Origin: Actinomycetes bacterium
GTDB taxonomy: Bacteria; Actinomycetota; Actinomycetes; Streptosporangiales; Streptosporangiaceae
Assembly (NCBI GenBank): GCA_021792405.1
Contig: JAJYUU010000017.1
Location: forward strand, 1 to 43,686
Length of the DNA: 43,686 bases
Direction of reading: 5' to 3'
Under the pieces are notes generated by a model, which did not search any database, had not been told where the DNA came from, and was given only the letters and a program-made list of their open reading frames with translations. Position numbers and translations under genes: made by a program. This document shows, piece after piece, positions 1-9,466 of the stretch; the stretch's first letter is position 1, and the number at the start of each line of letters is the position of its first letter.

Positions 1-232
1 GTGTGTGACAGTAGTAGTCAAGTTCCTCGTCTCCGTTCCAGGCGGGGTCCTAGGCCCGGTCAGCGCGTTGTCGTCGCGCGGCCGGGCCGCTTTCCTAACG
101 GGGAGCCAGCCCGGATCCGGGCATGGCAAAGCGGCCCGTCGCCGTTGGCGGCGAGAGCCCCGGATGAGTGGTGACCTGACGCCGATGTGCGCGCAATGTG
201 CGCGCAGGCGGCAGATGAATCAAGGAAACGCG

Positions 233-260
233 GTTCCCCTGAATCGCAAGTCAGGGGAAC
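233..260 (-). terminator. Possible terminator/processing hairpin downstream of tRNA-Ser
   Basis: Perfect 10-bp inverted repeat GTTCCCCTGA-atcgcaag-TCAGGGGAAC, starting 17 bp beyond the 3' end of the tRNA at 277-365; no clear U-tract. Confidence 0.5.
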
Positions 261-276
261 GCCGCAGATCAGAGAG

Positions 277-365
277 CGGAGGCTCGGGGATTTGAACCCC
301 GGATGGGCGTGAACCCAAACCGCATTAGCAGTGCGGCGCCATAGACCGGACTAGGCGAAGCCTCC
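277..365 (-). tRNA. tRNA-Ser (GCT anticodon)
   Basis: Reverse complement GGAGGCTTCGCCTAGTCCGG...CTGCTAA...GGGTTCAAATCCCCGAGCCTCCG; acceptor stem GGAGGCT/AGCCTCC pairs, long variable arm, TTCAAAT T-loop. Confidence 0.95.
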
Positions 366-455
366 TGGTTGGCCCTACACCGGGCCGGGCCCTAGGCTAC
401 CGGTAGTGCCGGGCCCTCAGCAAAGCATGGTAACGAGCCATCGTCGACCGGGCTG

Positions 456-2087
456 TCAGGTCACTTCCATGATCTCATACTCCCCGTTCGCGTAGGCGTC
501 TCGCATCCGGGTCTTGGCGAACTTGCCGACGCTCGTCTTGGGCACCTCAGCGATGAATGACCAGCGCTCCGGCAGTTGCCAGCGCGGGACGCGGCCGGCC
601 AGGAACGCCCGCAGCTCAGCGGCTGTAGCAGTGGCTCCCTCGGCCAGGACTACCGCGGCCAGCGGGCGCTCGCCCCACTTCTCGTCCGCTACCCCGATCA
701 CGGCAGCCTCGGCCACCGCCGGGTGACCCATCAGAATGTTCTCCAGTTCCATCGAGGAGATCCACTCACCACCGGACTTGATGACGTCCTTTGCCCGATC
801 GGTCAATGTCACATAGCCGAGCGGGTCGATGGTGCCGACGTCGCCGGTCCGAAGCCAGCCGTCGCGGAACTTAGCCGGGTCGTCGTCCTTGTAATACGCG
901 CCGGTGACCCAGGGGCCGCGCACCTCGATCTCACCGACCGCTCCGCCGTCGCATGGCAGCAGGACGCCACCCTCGCCAACGAGCCGGTGCTCGACCTGGC
1001 ACATCAGCCGGCCGGCCGTGTCCCGGTACCGCCACGCCTCGTCGTCGGGTACCCCGGCGGGCGGATGCGCGACGCTGCCGAGCGGCGACGTCTCGGTCAT
1101 CCCCCAGGCCTGCACAATCCGGACTCCCAGCTCCTTTTCATATGCTTCCTGCAGCGAGTGCGGCACGGCGGAGCCGCCGCACGGAACGAGCCGGAGAGAG
1201 GTCAGGTCGCCGCCGTTGGCCCGAACGTGCTGGAGCAGTCCGTTCCAGATGGTCGGCACGGCACCGGCGACCGTTGGCCGCTCCGCCTCGATCAGGCGGA
1301 CCAGCGGCTCGGGTTGCAGGAAGCGGTCGGGCATGACGAGCGAGGCGCCGGCCAGCACGGCGGCATACGGCAGGCCCCATGCGTTGGCGTGGAACATCGG
1401 CACGACCGGGAGTACCCGGTCAGCGTCCGACAGCCCGAAGACTCCGCTCATGCAGACGGCCATCGAGTGCAGGTGCATGGACCGGTGGCTGTACACCACG
1501 CCCTTCGGGTGGCCGGTGGTTCCGCTGGTGTAGCACATGGCGGCTGCCGACCGCTCGTCCGCATCGGGCCAGTCAAAGGTGGCCGGCTGGGCTGCCAGCA
1601 GCGCCTCATAGGAGTGGACCGGGCGCCCTGCCGCGGTCAGTTCGGCAGGCGGTACGAATTCTTGCCCGTTCCCGCCAGAAGTGACGATGACGTGCCTGAT
1701 CTTCGGGGCGTGCGGCAGCACCTGGGCCAGCAGCGGCACCAGGGTGGAATCGACGATGACGACGTCATCCTCGGCATGGTCGGCGATGTACCCGATGACA
1801 AGCGGGTCGAGCCGCAGGTTCAGGGTGTGCAGTACCGCGCCCATCGAGGGGATGGCCAGGTAGGCCTCGAGGTGCTCGGCGTTGTTCCACATGAGGGTCG
1901 CCACTCGCTGGTCACCATCCACGCCGAGCGCCCGCAGGGCGTTTGCGAGCTTTGCCACCCGCGATCCGGTTTCCCCGTAGGTCTGACGGCGAGTGCCCGC
2001 GCTAGTAAGGCTGACGACTTCGGCATCGGGATAGGCGGTAGTGCCGTGGCGCATGATCGCTGTCACGGTGAGCGGGACGTCCATCAT
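456..2087 (-). CDS. Long-chain fatty acid--CoA ligase / AMP-dependent synthetase
   Basis: AMP-binding motif YTSGTTGHPKGVVYSHRS and GWLRTGDVGTIDPLGYVTLTDRAKDVIKSGGEWIS; start trimmed to the internal MMDVPLTV because the 589-aa ORF extends back to the sigma-factor stop. Confidence 0.93.
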   Translation of the reverse strand: MMDVPLTVTAIMRHGTTAYPDAEVVSLTSAGTRRQTYGETGSRVAKLANALRALGVDGDQRVATLMWNNAEHLEAYLAIPSMGAVLHTLNLRLDPLVIGYIADHAEDDVVIVDSTLVPLLAQVLPHAPKIRHVIVTSGGNGQEFVPPAELTAAGRPVHSYEALLAAQPATFDWPDADERSAAAMCYTSGTTGHPKGVVYSHRSMHLHSMAVCMSGVFGLSDADRVLPVVPMFHANAWGLPYAAVLAGASLVMPDRFLQPEPLVRLIEAERPTVAGAVPTIWNGLLQHVRANGGDLTSLRLVPCGGSAVPHSLQEAYEKELGVRIVQAWGMTETSPLGSVAHPPAGVPDDEAWRYRDTAGRLMCQVEHRLVGEGGVLLPCDGGAVGEIEVRGPWVTGAYYKDDDPAKFRDGWLRTGDVGTIDPLGYVTLTDRAKDVIKSGGEWISSMELENILMGHPAVAEAAVIGVADEKWGERPLAAVVLAEGATATAAELRAFLAGRVPRWQLPERWSFIAEVPKTSVGKFAKTRMRDAYANGEYEIMEVT

Positions 2088-2221
2088 CGTGCTGCGCACG
2101 GGTAGCCTCCTGCGAGAAAAGCGCGCCCGACGCGCTGCAACCGGCGGGTCGGCGAACTGCCCTGTCGTGAGTAAGCTCACGGTATCGGCAAACGTCAGCG
2201 CTGTCAGCAGGACTTTTGCGC

Positions 2222-2842
2222 TCAATCTGGCTGAAGCTCAACGTCGATGCGTAGCTTCGCGACCGCGCGTGAGATGGTGCTCTTCACGGTGCCGACACTG
2301 ACCCCGAGCACCTCGGCAACCTCCGCCTCGGTCATATCCTCGTAGTACCGCAGCATCACGGCGGCGCGCATCCGCTGCGGTAGCCGGTCGATCGCCCGCT
2401 GCAGCGAATCGCCCAGGTCCGAGCCGGCCGGAAAGTCGGTGACCGCCTGATCAGGGATCTCGTCGGTCGGGAACTCCTCTAGCCGGCGCCTCCGCCACCA
2501 GGAGATCTGGGTATTGATCATGGCGCGCCGGACGTAGCTGTCGACGGCGCCACGGTCCTCGATCCGGTTCCAGGCCAGATAGGTCTTGGCAAGCGCGGAC
2601 TGGACAAGGTCCTCGGCGTCGGCGAGATTGCCGGTCAGCAGGTAAGCGGTGCGCAGCAGCGCACGGCCGCGGGCACGCACGTACTCGCGAAACGCGGGAT
2701 CATCGGCCCGGCCAACGGCGGGCAGGGCGTCAGCAGGCTCTACTGTCCTTGCCGCGGGCACGCTCGGCAGCGGTGGCGCCCCCGCCGTCTCACCCGGGCC
2801 GGCGTATGTGCTGGCAACGCCGTGATCGCCCCCCACGTTCAC
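2222..2842 (-). CDS. SigE-family ECF RNA polymerase sigma factor
   Basis: Sigma region 2 (AYLLTGNLADAEDLVQSALAKTYLAWNRI) and region 4 (LPQRMRAAVMLRYYEDMTEAEVAEVLGVSVGTVKSTISRAVAKLR). Confidence 0.92.
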   Translation of the reverse strand: MNVGGDHGVASTYAGPGETAGAPPLPSVPAARTVEPADALPAVGRADDPAFREYVRARGRALLRTAYLLTGNLADAEDLVQSALAKTYLAWNRIEDRGAVDSYVRRAMINTQISWWRRRRLEEFPTDEIPDQAVTDFPAGSDLGDSLQRAIDRLPQRMRAAVMLRYYEDMTEAEVAEVLGVSVGTVKSTISRAVAKLRIDVELQPD

Positions 2843-3054
2843 ACCCCAACCGTACCCAGCGCAGCTCGGCTACAGTCAGTTACCCCTCGTAACGGCGAGT
2901 CTCAGGTGGCGGAATCCGGCAGAACGGGATGGGCTGTCGCTATGGCGGACCGGTGCCATATCCGTCTCTCCGGAGCAGAAAGATCAGCAAACCGCTTGAC
3001 GGCAACCCTGGGTGGTACGCATGGTCGTGAGGTTGGCAGAGCAGGCTGGAGGCG

Positions 3055-4167
3055 ATGCAGGTGCTTGGCGGCCGGCCGGACTTCGCCTGCTGTGATCGCT
3101 GTGCCGGCCTGACCGCCAGCACCGTTGGCAGCGCGACGGCCAGCGCGGCCGCGGTGGCGCGGCGCCGCCTGCTCAAGGCAGCCGTATTCCGGCCGCAGGC
3201 GGAAGCCGGCGCCGTCGGCGCCGTCGGCGGCAGCTCAGGCGGCAGCAGCCGCGCGCCAGACGACCCCGTAAGCCGGGACATCGGCTTCGCCGATTCCTTT
3301 CAGCTGCCGCGCACCGTCGCCGGGATCGTCCTGGACGTCAGCCCGCACGTGCTTGTCGTCGCGGACGGCGAATGCGAGCGGCGGTTCACCCTCACCGCCG
3401 CCGCCACCGCCTGGCGCGGAACTCAGTTAGAGCCCGCCGCTCTGCGCCGGGACGACCACGCGATCGTCCGGCTGCACCCCTTCGGCCGGAACGTGGCCGA
3501 CCGGATCTGGGCCAACATCGGCCGCGTCACGGGCATTATTACCGAGCGATCCGGCAATCAGCTAGTCGTTGACGAGGGGGCAACCCGTCAGCCGCAGGTG
3601 ATCACGCTCCGGCCCGGCGCGCTCGGCCGCATCCAGGTCCGATTCCCGACGCTCGAGCCCGGCTACCTGGTCGACATCATCGGCACCCGGCGGCAGGACG
3701 AGCTCATCGGCGTGATCCCGGCCACGTCGCAGCCAGCCTATCCGGCCCACCGCATGCCGGCCCCGCCGCTGGTCAGCGGCCACTTGCCCGGTTCCATCAC
3801 CGGATCGGCGACCTGGCATGAACCGCGAGAGGAGCCGCCTGGCATCCTGGGCACCTCTTATCCCGCGCTCGACCCTGAGACTCCGTGTGCCGAGAATCTG
3901 GCAGGCGGTGTTCACCAGAGTTATTCGCGGATGCCCTTCCTGTCCATCGGCAGCATCCTGCGGATCCGTAATGACTGCACCGGGGCTAGCTGCCTGATGC
4001 CGGTGACTGGCTGCGCGCCGATCGGACGGCTGTTCAACGACCGGTGCGTGACGTGTGGTACGTCACCCCGCGGCCGGGTGGCTGACCTGACGCTGGCCAG
4101 CTTCATCGCCCTGGGCGGCGAACTGGAACGCGGCTGCTTCAACGCCACCATCACGATCGGCGAGTGA
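3055..4167 (+). CDS. Hypothetical protein with Cys-containing N- and C-termini
   Basis: Good RBS-like GGAGG just upstream of ATG 3055; CCDRC near the N-terminus; Cys-rich C-terminal ~70 aa; overlaps the next gene by ATGA. Confidence 0.7.
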   Translation: MQVLGGRPDFACCDRCAGLTASTVGSATASAAAVARRRLLKAAVFRPQAEAGAVGAVGGSSGGSSRAPDDPVSRDIGFADSFQLPRTVAGIVLDVSPHVLVVADGECERRFTLTAAATAWRGTQLEPAALRRDDHAIVRLHPFGRNVADRIWANIGRVTGIITERSGNQLVVDEGATRQPQVITLRPGALGRIQVRFPTLEPGYLVDIIGTRRQDELIGVIPATSQPAYPAHRMPAPPLVSGHLPGSITGSATWHEPREEPPGILGTSYPALDPETPCAENLAGGVHQSYSRMPFLSIGSILRIRNDCTGASCLMPVTGCAPIGRLFNDRCVTCGTSPRGRVADLTLASFIALGGELERGCFNATITIGE

Positions 4168-5123
4168 CCATGCTGTATGCCATTCGCGAGGTCCAAGTTC
4201 CGCTGCTCGCCGTGATGCTGCTCGCCGGCTGCATCGCGAAGGTGCTGCAGATGGTGCGGGCCGGCTCAGCAGCCGAGCAGGCCAGCCCGACCGCGTTGTT
4301 CCCGCGGCAGCTACGCGGTCCACTGGCCATCGCGCTCTGCACCATCGAGGGCGCGCTAGGGCTCGGCCTTATCGTCACGGCATTCCGCGTCGGCGAGCAT
4401 GCGCTGGCCATCAGCTTCCGGATCGGCACGTCCATGCTGTTTCTCGTCGCGACCTGCGCGCTGATCGAGCTCAGGCAAAGCCGGCCGGATGCCAGCTGCG
4501 GCTGCTTCGGCGACTTCAGCACGGCACCGGTCAGCGGGCGGACGCTAGCCAGGTCCGCGCTGCTGGCAGTCGCGGGGCTGGTAACGGTCTGGCTCGGGCC
4601 TGTCACCTTGCCCCGGACAGCCGCTGGCGCTCTCGGCCTGCTGGCCATCCTGGGCGCCGAACTGCTCCTCGTCGTCGCGCTGTCACCAGAGGTAGGCGAG
4701 GGACTGGTCCGGTTCGGCTATTCCGAGCCATGCGAGGTGCGGCACGTGCCTGCCGCCCGGACGCTCGCGGCGCTCCGGCGCAGCAAGTACTGGCGCCGGT
4801 ACGCCAGCCTGATCACTTCGGAGGTGCCTACGGACACCTGGCGCGAGCTGTGCTGGCGCTTCATCGTCTATCCGGGCCGTTACGCTGGCCGGCCAGCCGA
4901 AGTGGTCTTCGCGGTATTCCTGCAGCACCGGCGGCCGATCGTGCACGTCGCGCTGGTCGACCCGGCTACCGGCGCACCGCTGGACTGGCCTGCCGGGAGG
5001 CGGGGACCGCTACGGCCGGGCCGGGCTGCGCTCCGACGTCTCGCGCCCCACCTGTCGCCTGGATTCACGACTGTCCAGGCGCGGCCGACGCGGGTCGATC
5101 TGCCCTTCTCTACTGATATCTAG
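4164..5123 (+). CDS. MauE/DoxX-like redox-associated membrane protein with C-terminal extension
   Basis: N-terminal multi-TM segment with the DASCGCFGDF motif typical of MauE-type proteins; ATGA overlap with the upstream ORF. Confidence 0.75.
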   Translation: MTMLYAIREVQVPLLAVMLLAGCIAKVLQMVRAGSAAEQASPTALFPRQLRGPLAIALCTIEGALGLGLIVTAFRVGEHALAISFRIGTSMLFLVATCALIELRQSRPDASCGCFGDFSTAPVSGRTLARSALLAVAGLVTVWLGPVTLPRTAAGALGLLAILGAELLLVVALSPEVGEGLVRFGYSEPCEVRHVPAARTLAALRRSKYWRRYASLITSEVPTDTWRELCWRFIVYPGRYAGRPAEVVFAVFLQHRRPIVHVALVDPATGAPLDWPAGRRGPLRPGRAALRRLAPHLSPGFTTVQARPTRVDLPFSTDI

Positions 5124-5139
5124 GCTGCATTCTAGACTC

Positions 5140-5159
5140 GCCTATACAACCCCATAGGC
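5140..5159. terminator. Possible bidirectional terminator hairpin
   Basis: GCCTAT-acaacccc-ATAGGC inverted repeat between convergent genes ending at 5123 (+) and 5195 (-). Confidence 0.4.
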
Positions 5160-5194
5160 CGGACGAGGGCTGGCTCGGGCTGGCCCGGGCTGGC

Positions 5195-6376
5195 TCAGCC
5201 GGGTTGAGTGCGCAGGAACCTGCCGAAATGCGGGACAGTGAATGCGATGAGACCACGCTCCGAGCTGTAGATCAGGCCCTTCTTGATCAGGTTGTCCCTA
5301 GCGGGCGAGACGCTTGACGGCCTGCGGCCAAGTTCCTCCGCCACTTGCGCCGTCGGCACAGGCTCGTCGCCGAGCGTCGCCATTGCGCGCATGTATTCCC
5401 GCTCCGCCGGCGTGGCGCGCTCGTACCGGCTGCCGAAGAAGCCGATCGCCAGTTCGCTGGCCGCGACCGGGCCGGCCACGCTGACATCGTGCGCCGTCAC
5501 CGGACTCGCGGCGGCCACGTCCCAGGTCACTTTCCCGTAGGCCTGCACGAAGTACGGATACCCGTCCGCGGCCGCGTACAGGGCATCCAGCGCGTCCGGC
5601 TCGAAGTCCGCGCCCTCGCGCCGGGCCGGGGCAAGCAGCGCGATGTCGGCCGACTCGCGGTCGAGCCGGTCGATCGCCACGTACCTGAAGAGCCGCTCGG
5701 AATAGCTCTTGCTCGCCGATAGCACGGACGGCAAGTGCGGCAGCCCGGCTCCGACGACGATCAGCGGCCCGTTGCTCTGGGACAGCTCATGGCAGGCCGC
5801 GCACAGCGCCGAGATGTCGGGGCCAGGGATGTCCTGCATCTCGTCGACGAACAGCGCGATGCCGACTCCCAGGTCGGCCGCAACGGATGCGGCGTCGGCG
5901 AATAGTTCGGTGAGGTCAACCTCCAGATCCCCGGAGTCAGCACGGCCGCGGACGGCCGGTGCATCGATGCCAAGCTGGCTGATGATCGAGCCCTTGGCCG
6001 CCTTGGCATCCCGGGCGGCGAATGCCTTGAGTACGCCGAGAAACTGGTCAATCCGATCCGGCGCGCGGTGCCGCGGCGCCAGTTCGCGCACGGCCATGTG
6101 CAGTGCACTGGCCACCGGCCGCCGGATCGACTGGTCTGGCCGGGCCTCAAGCTTGCCGGTGCCCCACAGCCGCTGCATCGCCATGGACCGGAACGAGTTC
6201 AGCAGCACGGTCTTGCCGACGCCGCGCAGCCCGGTGAGCACCATGCTGCGTTCCGGCCTGCCGCGCGCTACCCGCTCCAGGACGACCTCGAACTGGCCGA
6301 TCTCGCGGTCACGGCCCGCCAGCTCGGGCGGCCGCTGACCGGCACCCGGCGCGTAAGGGTTCCTGACGGGGTCCAT
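5195..6376 (-). CDS. AAA-family ATPase / ATP-binding protein (Orc1/Cdc6-like fold)
   Basis: Walker A GLRGVGKTVLL, Walker B GIALFVDEMQD, C-terminal winged-helix-like region. Confidence 0.88.
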   Translation of the reverse strand: MDPVRNPYAPGAGQRPPELAGRDREIGQFEVVLERVARGRPERSMVLTGLRGVGKTVLLNSFRSMAMQRLWGTGKLEARPDQSIRRPVASALHMAVRELAPRHRAPDRIDQFLGVLKAFAARDAKAAKGSIISQLGIDAPAVRGRADSGDLEVDLTELFADAASVAADLGVGIALFVDEMQDIPGPDISALCAACHELSQSNGPLIVVGAGLPHLPSVLSASKSYSERLFRYVAIDRLDRESADIALLAPARREGADFEPDALDALYAAADGYPYFVQAYGKVTWDVAAASPVTAHDVSVAGPVAASELAIGFFGSRYERATPAEREYMRAMATLGDEPVPTAQVAEELGRRPSSVSPARDNLIKKGLIYSSERGLIAFTVPHFGRFLRTQPG

Positions 6377-6498
6377 GCACAGGAGAATATGAGCGGATCT
6401 AGCACATTCCTTAGATTGACCTAGAAACCGCTACCGGCGTGTCGCCGACCCCCAATATCGCCGGGAACGCGGCCCGAGCGCCCAGCCGATTGCGCAGG

Positions 6499-7560
6499 CT
6501 AAGGTTCGCCGCGGGACGGGTGCTGATTCAGCCGGGCAAGATAAGCGTTGTAGGCGGCGAGGTGCTCGTCGTCGTCGATGCCGCCGCGGCCGTTCGCGGC
6601 ATGCTGCCCGGCGCTGGCCTCCGCTGGCGCGGCGGCTGCGACTGGTGTCGCGGTGGCCGGCTGATGCGATGCGACCAGGCTGGCCAGGTTCGCCTGCCTG
6701 GCGCGCTCGAAGAAGCCACGACCGCTGACGGCCGCGCGCTCGTCCCTGCTCCACATCCAGAACACCGCCATCATCAGCGCGAACATGATCCCGTCGCCGC
6801 CGATCCACATCACCGCGCCGCCCAGGTGCAGGTCGGAGACCGGCGACGGGGCCCAGGCAGGGCGCGGTCCGATCGGGATCCCTGGCGAGTGCGCGCTGCC
6901 ATAGCCGAGCGCGAGGCCGGTGAAGGTGTCGACCGGCATGAGCAGCACCAGGACGACGAACCGGATGGGATAGGACAGCCGCCACTTCACCGGCTCGCGG
7001 CCAAGGATCGGGAGGAAGAACAGGTAGCCGACGATCACGAACAGCGCGTGCTCGGCGCTGTGCGCGGCCTGACTCCGCTCGAAGTAGTTAGCCAGGCTGG
7101 TCAGGTGCGCAGCCAGGACACTGATTGCATACGCGGCCGCGCCGAATACCGGCCAGGTCAGGAAGCTGGCAACGGGCGACCGCAGCACCCGCTTGACCCA
7201 GCTGTGCAGCGGGTTCCGGCTGGCGTGCAACAGCAGGGTGAGCGGCTGCCCGACGATCAGCAGCGGCGGCGCGACCATGAGGAGCAGCAGGTGCTGCACC
7301 ATGTGGTCGTAGAAGAGCAGGCCGTCGTAACTGCCGATGCCGCTCTCGGTAGCAACCACCAGGACCAGCATGCCGCCAAGGAACGCCGCGGTCCGCCAGG
7401 CGGGCCATGGCCGGGCCGGATGCCGTTTTGCCACCCTGACGACGCCCCATAGGTACAGCGCTACGGCGACCACGACGAGGGCGGTCACGATCGGCGCGAA
7501 CTGCCACTGCGTCGCCACCGCCAGCAGGCCGAACCGCGGGAGCATGCTGTCTCCTTTCAC
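6499..7560 (-). CDS. Cytochrome c oxidase assembly protein (caa3_CtaG family)
   Basis: Multi-TM protein with DGLLFYDHMVQHLLLLMVAPPLLIVGQPLTLLLHA, characteristic of CtaG. Confidence 0.88.
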   Translation of the reverse strand: MKGDSMLPRFGLLAVATQWQFAPIVTALVVVAVALYLWGVVRVAKRHPARPWPAWRTAAFLGGMLVLVVATESGIGSYDGLLFYDHMVQHLLLLMVAPPLLIVGQPLTLLLHASRNPLHSWVKRVLRSPVASFLTWPVFGAAAYAISVLAAHLTSLANYFERSQAAHSAEHALFVIVGYLFFLPILGREPVKWRLSYPIRFVVLVLLMPVDTFTGLALGYGSAHSPGIPIGPRPAWAPSPVSDLHLGGAVMWIGGDGIMFALMMAVFWMWSRDERAAVSGRGFFERARQANLASLVASHQPATATPVAAAAPAEASAGQHAANGRGGIDDDEHLAAYNAYLARLNQHPSRGEP

Positions 7561-7625
7561 CGGCGAGCCTACTTGAGAACTGGGCAGGTACGTCCGCAGC
7601 TGCTCCCGCCGCTATCGTTGTCGGC

Positions 7626-7714
7626 GGAGGGTTCGCCTAGTGGCCGAGGGCGACGGTCTTGAAAATCGTTGTGGCGTGCAAGCGTCACCGTGGGTTCGAA
7701 TCCCACACCCTCCG
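7626..7714 (+). tRNA. tRNA-Ser (TGA anticodon)
   Basis: GGAGGGTTCGCCTAGTGGCCGAGGGCGACGGTCTTGAAAATCG...GGGTTCGAATCCCACACCCTCCG; acceptor GGAGGGT/ACACCCTCC and TGA anticodon in CTTGAAA loop. Confidence 0.95.
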
Positions 7715-7751
7715 CTCACCGCTCACCGAGCGCACCCCGCGGGAGGCCAGC

Positions 7752-8741
7752 ATGCGCGCCGTCGTGATCGACCAGCCAGGCGGACCAGAGGTACTCAAGC
7801 TCCGCGACGTGCCCGCCCCGGTTCCCGGACCGGGCGAGGTAGTGCTGGCGACAACCGCCGCTGGGGTGAACCGGGCCGATCTGATGCAGCGCCAGGGCCT
7901 GTACCCGCCGCCGCCGGGCGCGCCGCCCTACCCTGGCCTTGAGTGCTCAGGGCAGATCATCGCAGTCGGGTCCGGAGTCACTGACTGGCAATCGGGAGAC
8001 CAAGTCTGCGCACTGCTGGCCGGCGGGGGTTACGCCGAGCAGGTCGTGGTGCCCGCCGGCCAGTTGCTGCCAGCCCCGGACGGCCTGAGCCTGCGGGACG
8101 CCGCGGCGCTGCCCGAAGCGGCTTGCACGGTCCACTCCAACGTCGTGTCCTACGCCAGGCTGGCGCCGGGCGAGACGCTGCTTGTGCATGGCGGTGCCAG
8201 CGGCATCGGCACGATGGCGATCCAGCTAGGCCATGCTCTCGGCGCCCGGGTCGCGTGCACGGCCGGCTCGGCCGACAAGCTCGCCAGGTGCCGCGAACTC
8301 GGCGCTGATCTCGCCATCAACTACCGCGAGGAGGACTTTGCGTCCGCGGTTCAGGCGTTCACCGGCGGCCGCGGCGCCGACGTGATCCTGGATATCATCG
8401 GCGCCGCCTATCTGCCGCGTAACGTCAGTGCGCTGGCGACTGGCGGGCGGCTGGTGGTCATCGGCCTGCAGGGCGGCGCCACCGGCGAGCTGGACCTTGG
8501 CGAGCTGCTGCGCAAGCGGGCTACCCTGCACGCTTCCACCCTGCGCGCCCGGCCGCCGGAGCAGAAGGCTGCCATCGTGGCCGGAGTGCACGCCGAGGTA
8601 TGGCCGCTGATCAGTTCTGGCCTGATCAGGCCGGTGATCCAGGCCACGCTGCCGCTGGCCGAGGCAGCGCGGGCGCACCGGATGATGGACGCGGGCGGGC
8701 ACGTGGGCAAGATCCTGCTCACCGTCGGCCCGGCCGGCTGA
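7752..8741 (+). CDS. NAD(P)H-quinone oxidoreductase (zinc-type alcohol dehydrogenase family)
   Basis: MRAVVIDQPGGPEVLKLRDVPAPVPGPGEV, NAD(P)-binding HGGASGIGTMAIQL; start trimmed to the ATG downstream of the tRNA. Confidence 0.93.
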   Translation: MRAVVIDQPGGPEVLKLRDVPAPVPGPGEVVLATTAAGVNRADLMQRQGLYPPPPGAPPYPGLECSGQIIAVGSGVTDWQSGDQVCALLAGGGYAEQVVVPAGQLLPAPDGLSLRDAAALPEAACTVHSNVVSYARLAPGETLLVHGGASGIGTMAIQLGHALGARVACTAGSADKLARCRELGADLAINYREEDFASAVQAFTGGRGADVILDIIGAAYLPRNVSALATGGRLVVIGLQGGATGELDLGELLRKRATLHASTLRARPPEQKAAIVAGVHAEVWPLISSGLIRPVIQATLPLAEAARAHRMMDAGGHVGKILLTVGPAG

Positions 8742-8828
8742 GCCCGCCGAGGGCCGGCAACCTCGGCCGCGGCAGGCAGGCCGGCCCCAGATGTGCACAT
8801 CGCGCCCAGCGCCGGCAGACTAGGCACC

Positions 8829-9377
8829 ATGAGTGAGCAGAGCAACGGAGATATCCACGACAGTCCGCGGATCGTTGTCGTCGGGCCGGACGGTGTAGCG
8901 ACCGAATCCGAGACGGGTGAAGGACCGCGCGAGCGCCCGGTCACCGAGATGATCGAGCAGCCAGCGAAAGTTATGCGGGTCGGCAACATGATCCGGCAGC
9001 TGCTCGAGGAGGTCAGGGCAGCCCCGCTGGACGAGAAGAGCCGGGCCAGGCTCAAGGAGATCCACGCGAGCTCGATCAAGGAACTTGAGGACGGCCTTGC
9101 CCCGGAGCTGGTCGAGGAGCTCGAGCGGCTGTCGCTGCCGTTCGCCGAGGACGAGGTCCCCAGCGAGTCCGAGCTGCGGATAGCCCAGGCACAGCTGGTC
9201 GGCTGGCTCGAGGGGCTGTTCCACGGCATCCAGACCACGCTGTTTGCACAGCAGATGGCTGCAAGGGCCCAGCTTGAGCAAATGCGCCGGGCGCTGCCCG
9301 CCGGGATGATGGCGCCCCAGCCAGATGTCGAGGACATGACGCAGCGCCCCGGCCGGACATCGGGGCCCTATCTGTAA
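8829..9377 (+). CDS. bpa: Bacterial proteasome activator family protein (Bpa)
   Basis: Matches the Bpa core: VTEMIEQPAKVMRVGNMIRQLLEEVRAAPLDEKSRARLKEIHASSIKELEDGLAPELVEELERLSLPF; C-terminus GPYL resembles the proteasome-docking HbYX-type tail (GxYx). Confidence 0.92.
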   Translation: MSEQSNGDIHDSPRIVVVGPDGVATESETGEGPRERPVTEMIEQPAKVMRVGNMIRQLLEEVRAAPLDEKSRARLKEIHASSIKELEDGLAPELVEELERLSLPFAEDEVPSESELRIAQAQLVGWLEGLFHGIQTTLFAQQMAARAQLEQMRRALPAGMMAPQPDVEDMTQRPGRTSGPYL

Positions 9378-9466
9378 ACACGGCAGTGAAGGTGCTGCGG
9401 GCGGTGGCCACCGGCGCCGGGCTGAGAACGGCAATGCCGGGCTAGCCTTGGCCGCCGGCGCCGTCG

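Noticed and set aside
576-2105. 509-aa plus-strand ORF opposite the acyl-CoA ligase
   Set aside because: Antisense ORF produced by high-GC codon bias; low-complexity Arg/Gly/Pro composition and no recognisable motif, while the minus strand encodes a clear enzyme.
5160-5200. GGGCTGGCTC/GGGCTGGCCC repeats near the end of the AAA ATPase gene
   Set aside because: Three short imperfect copies; consistent with random low complexity in a GC-rich intergenic region.
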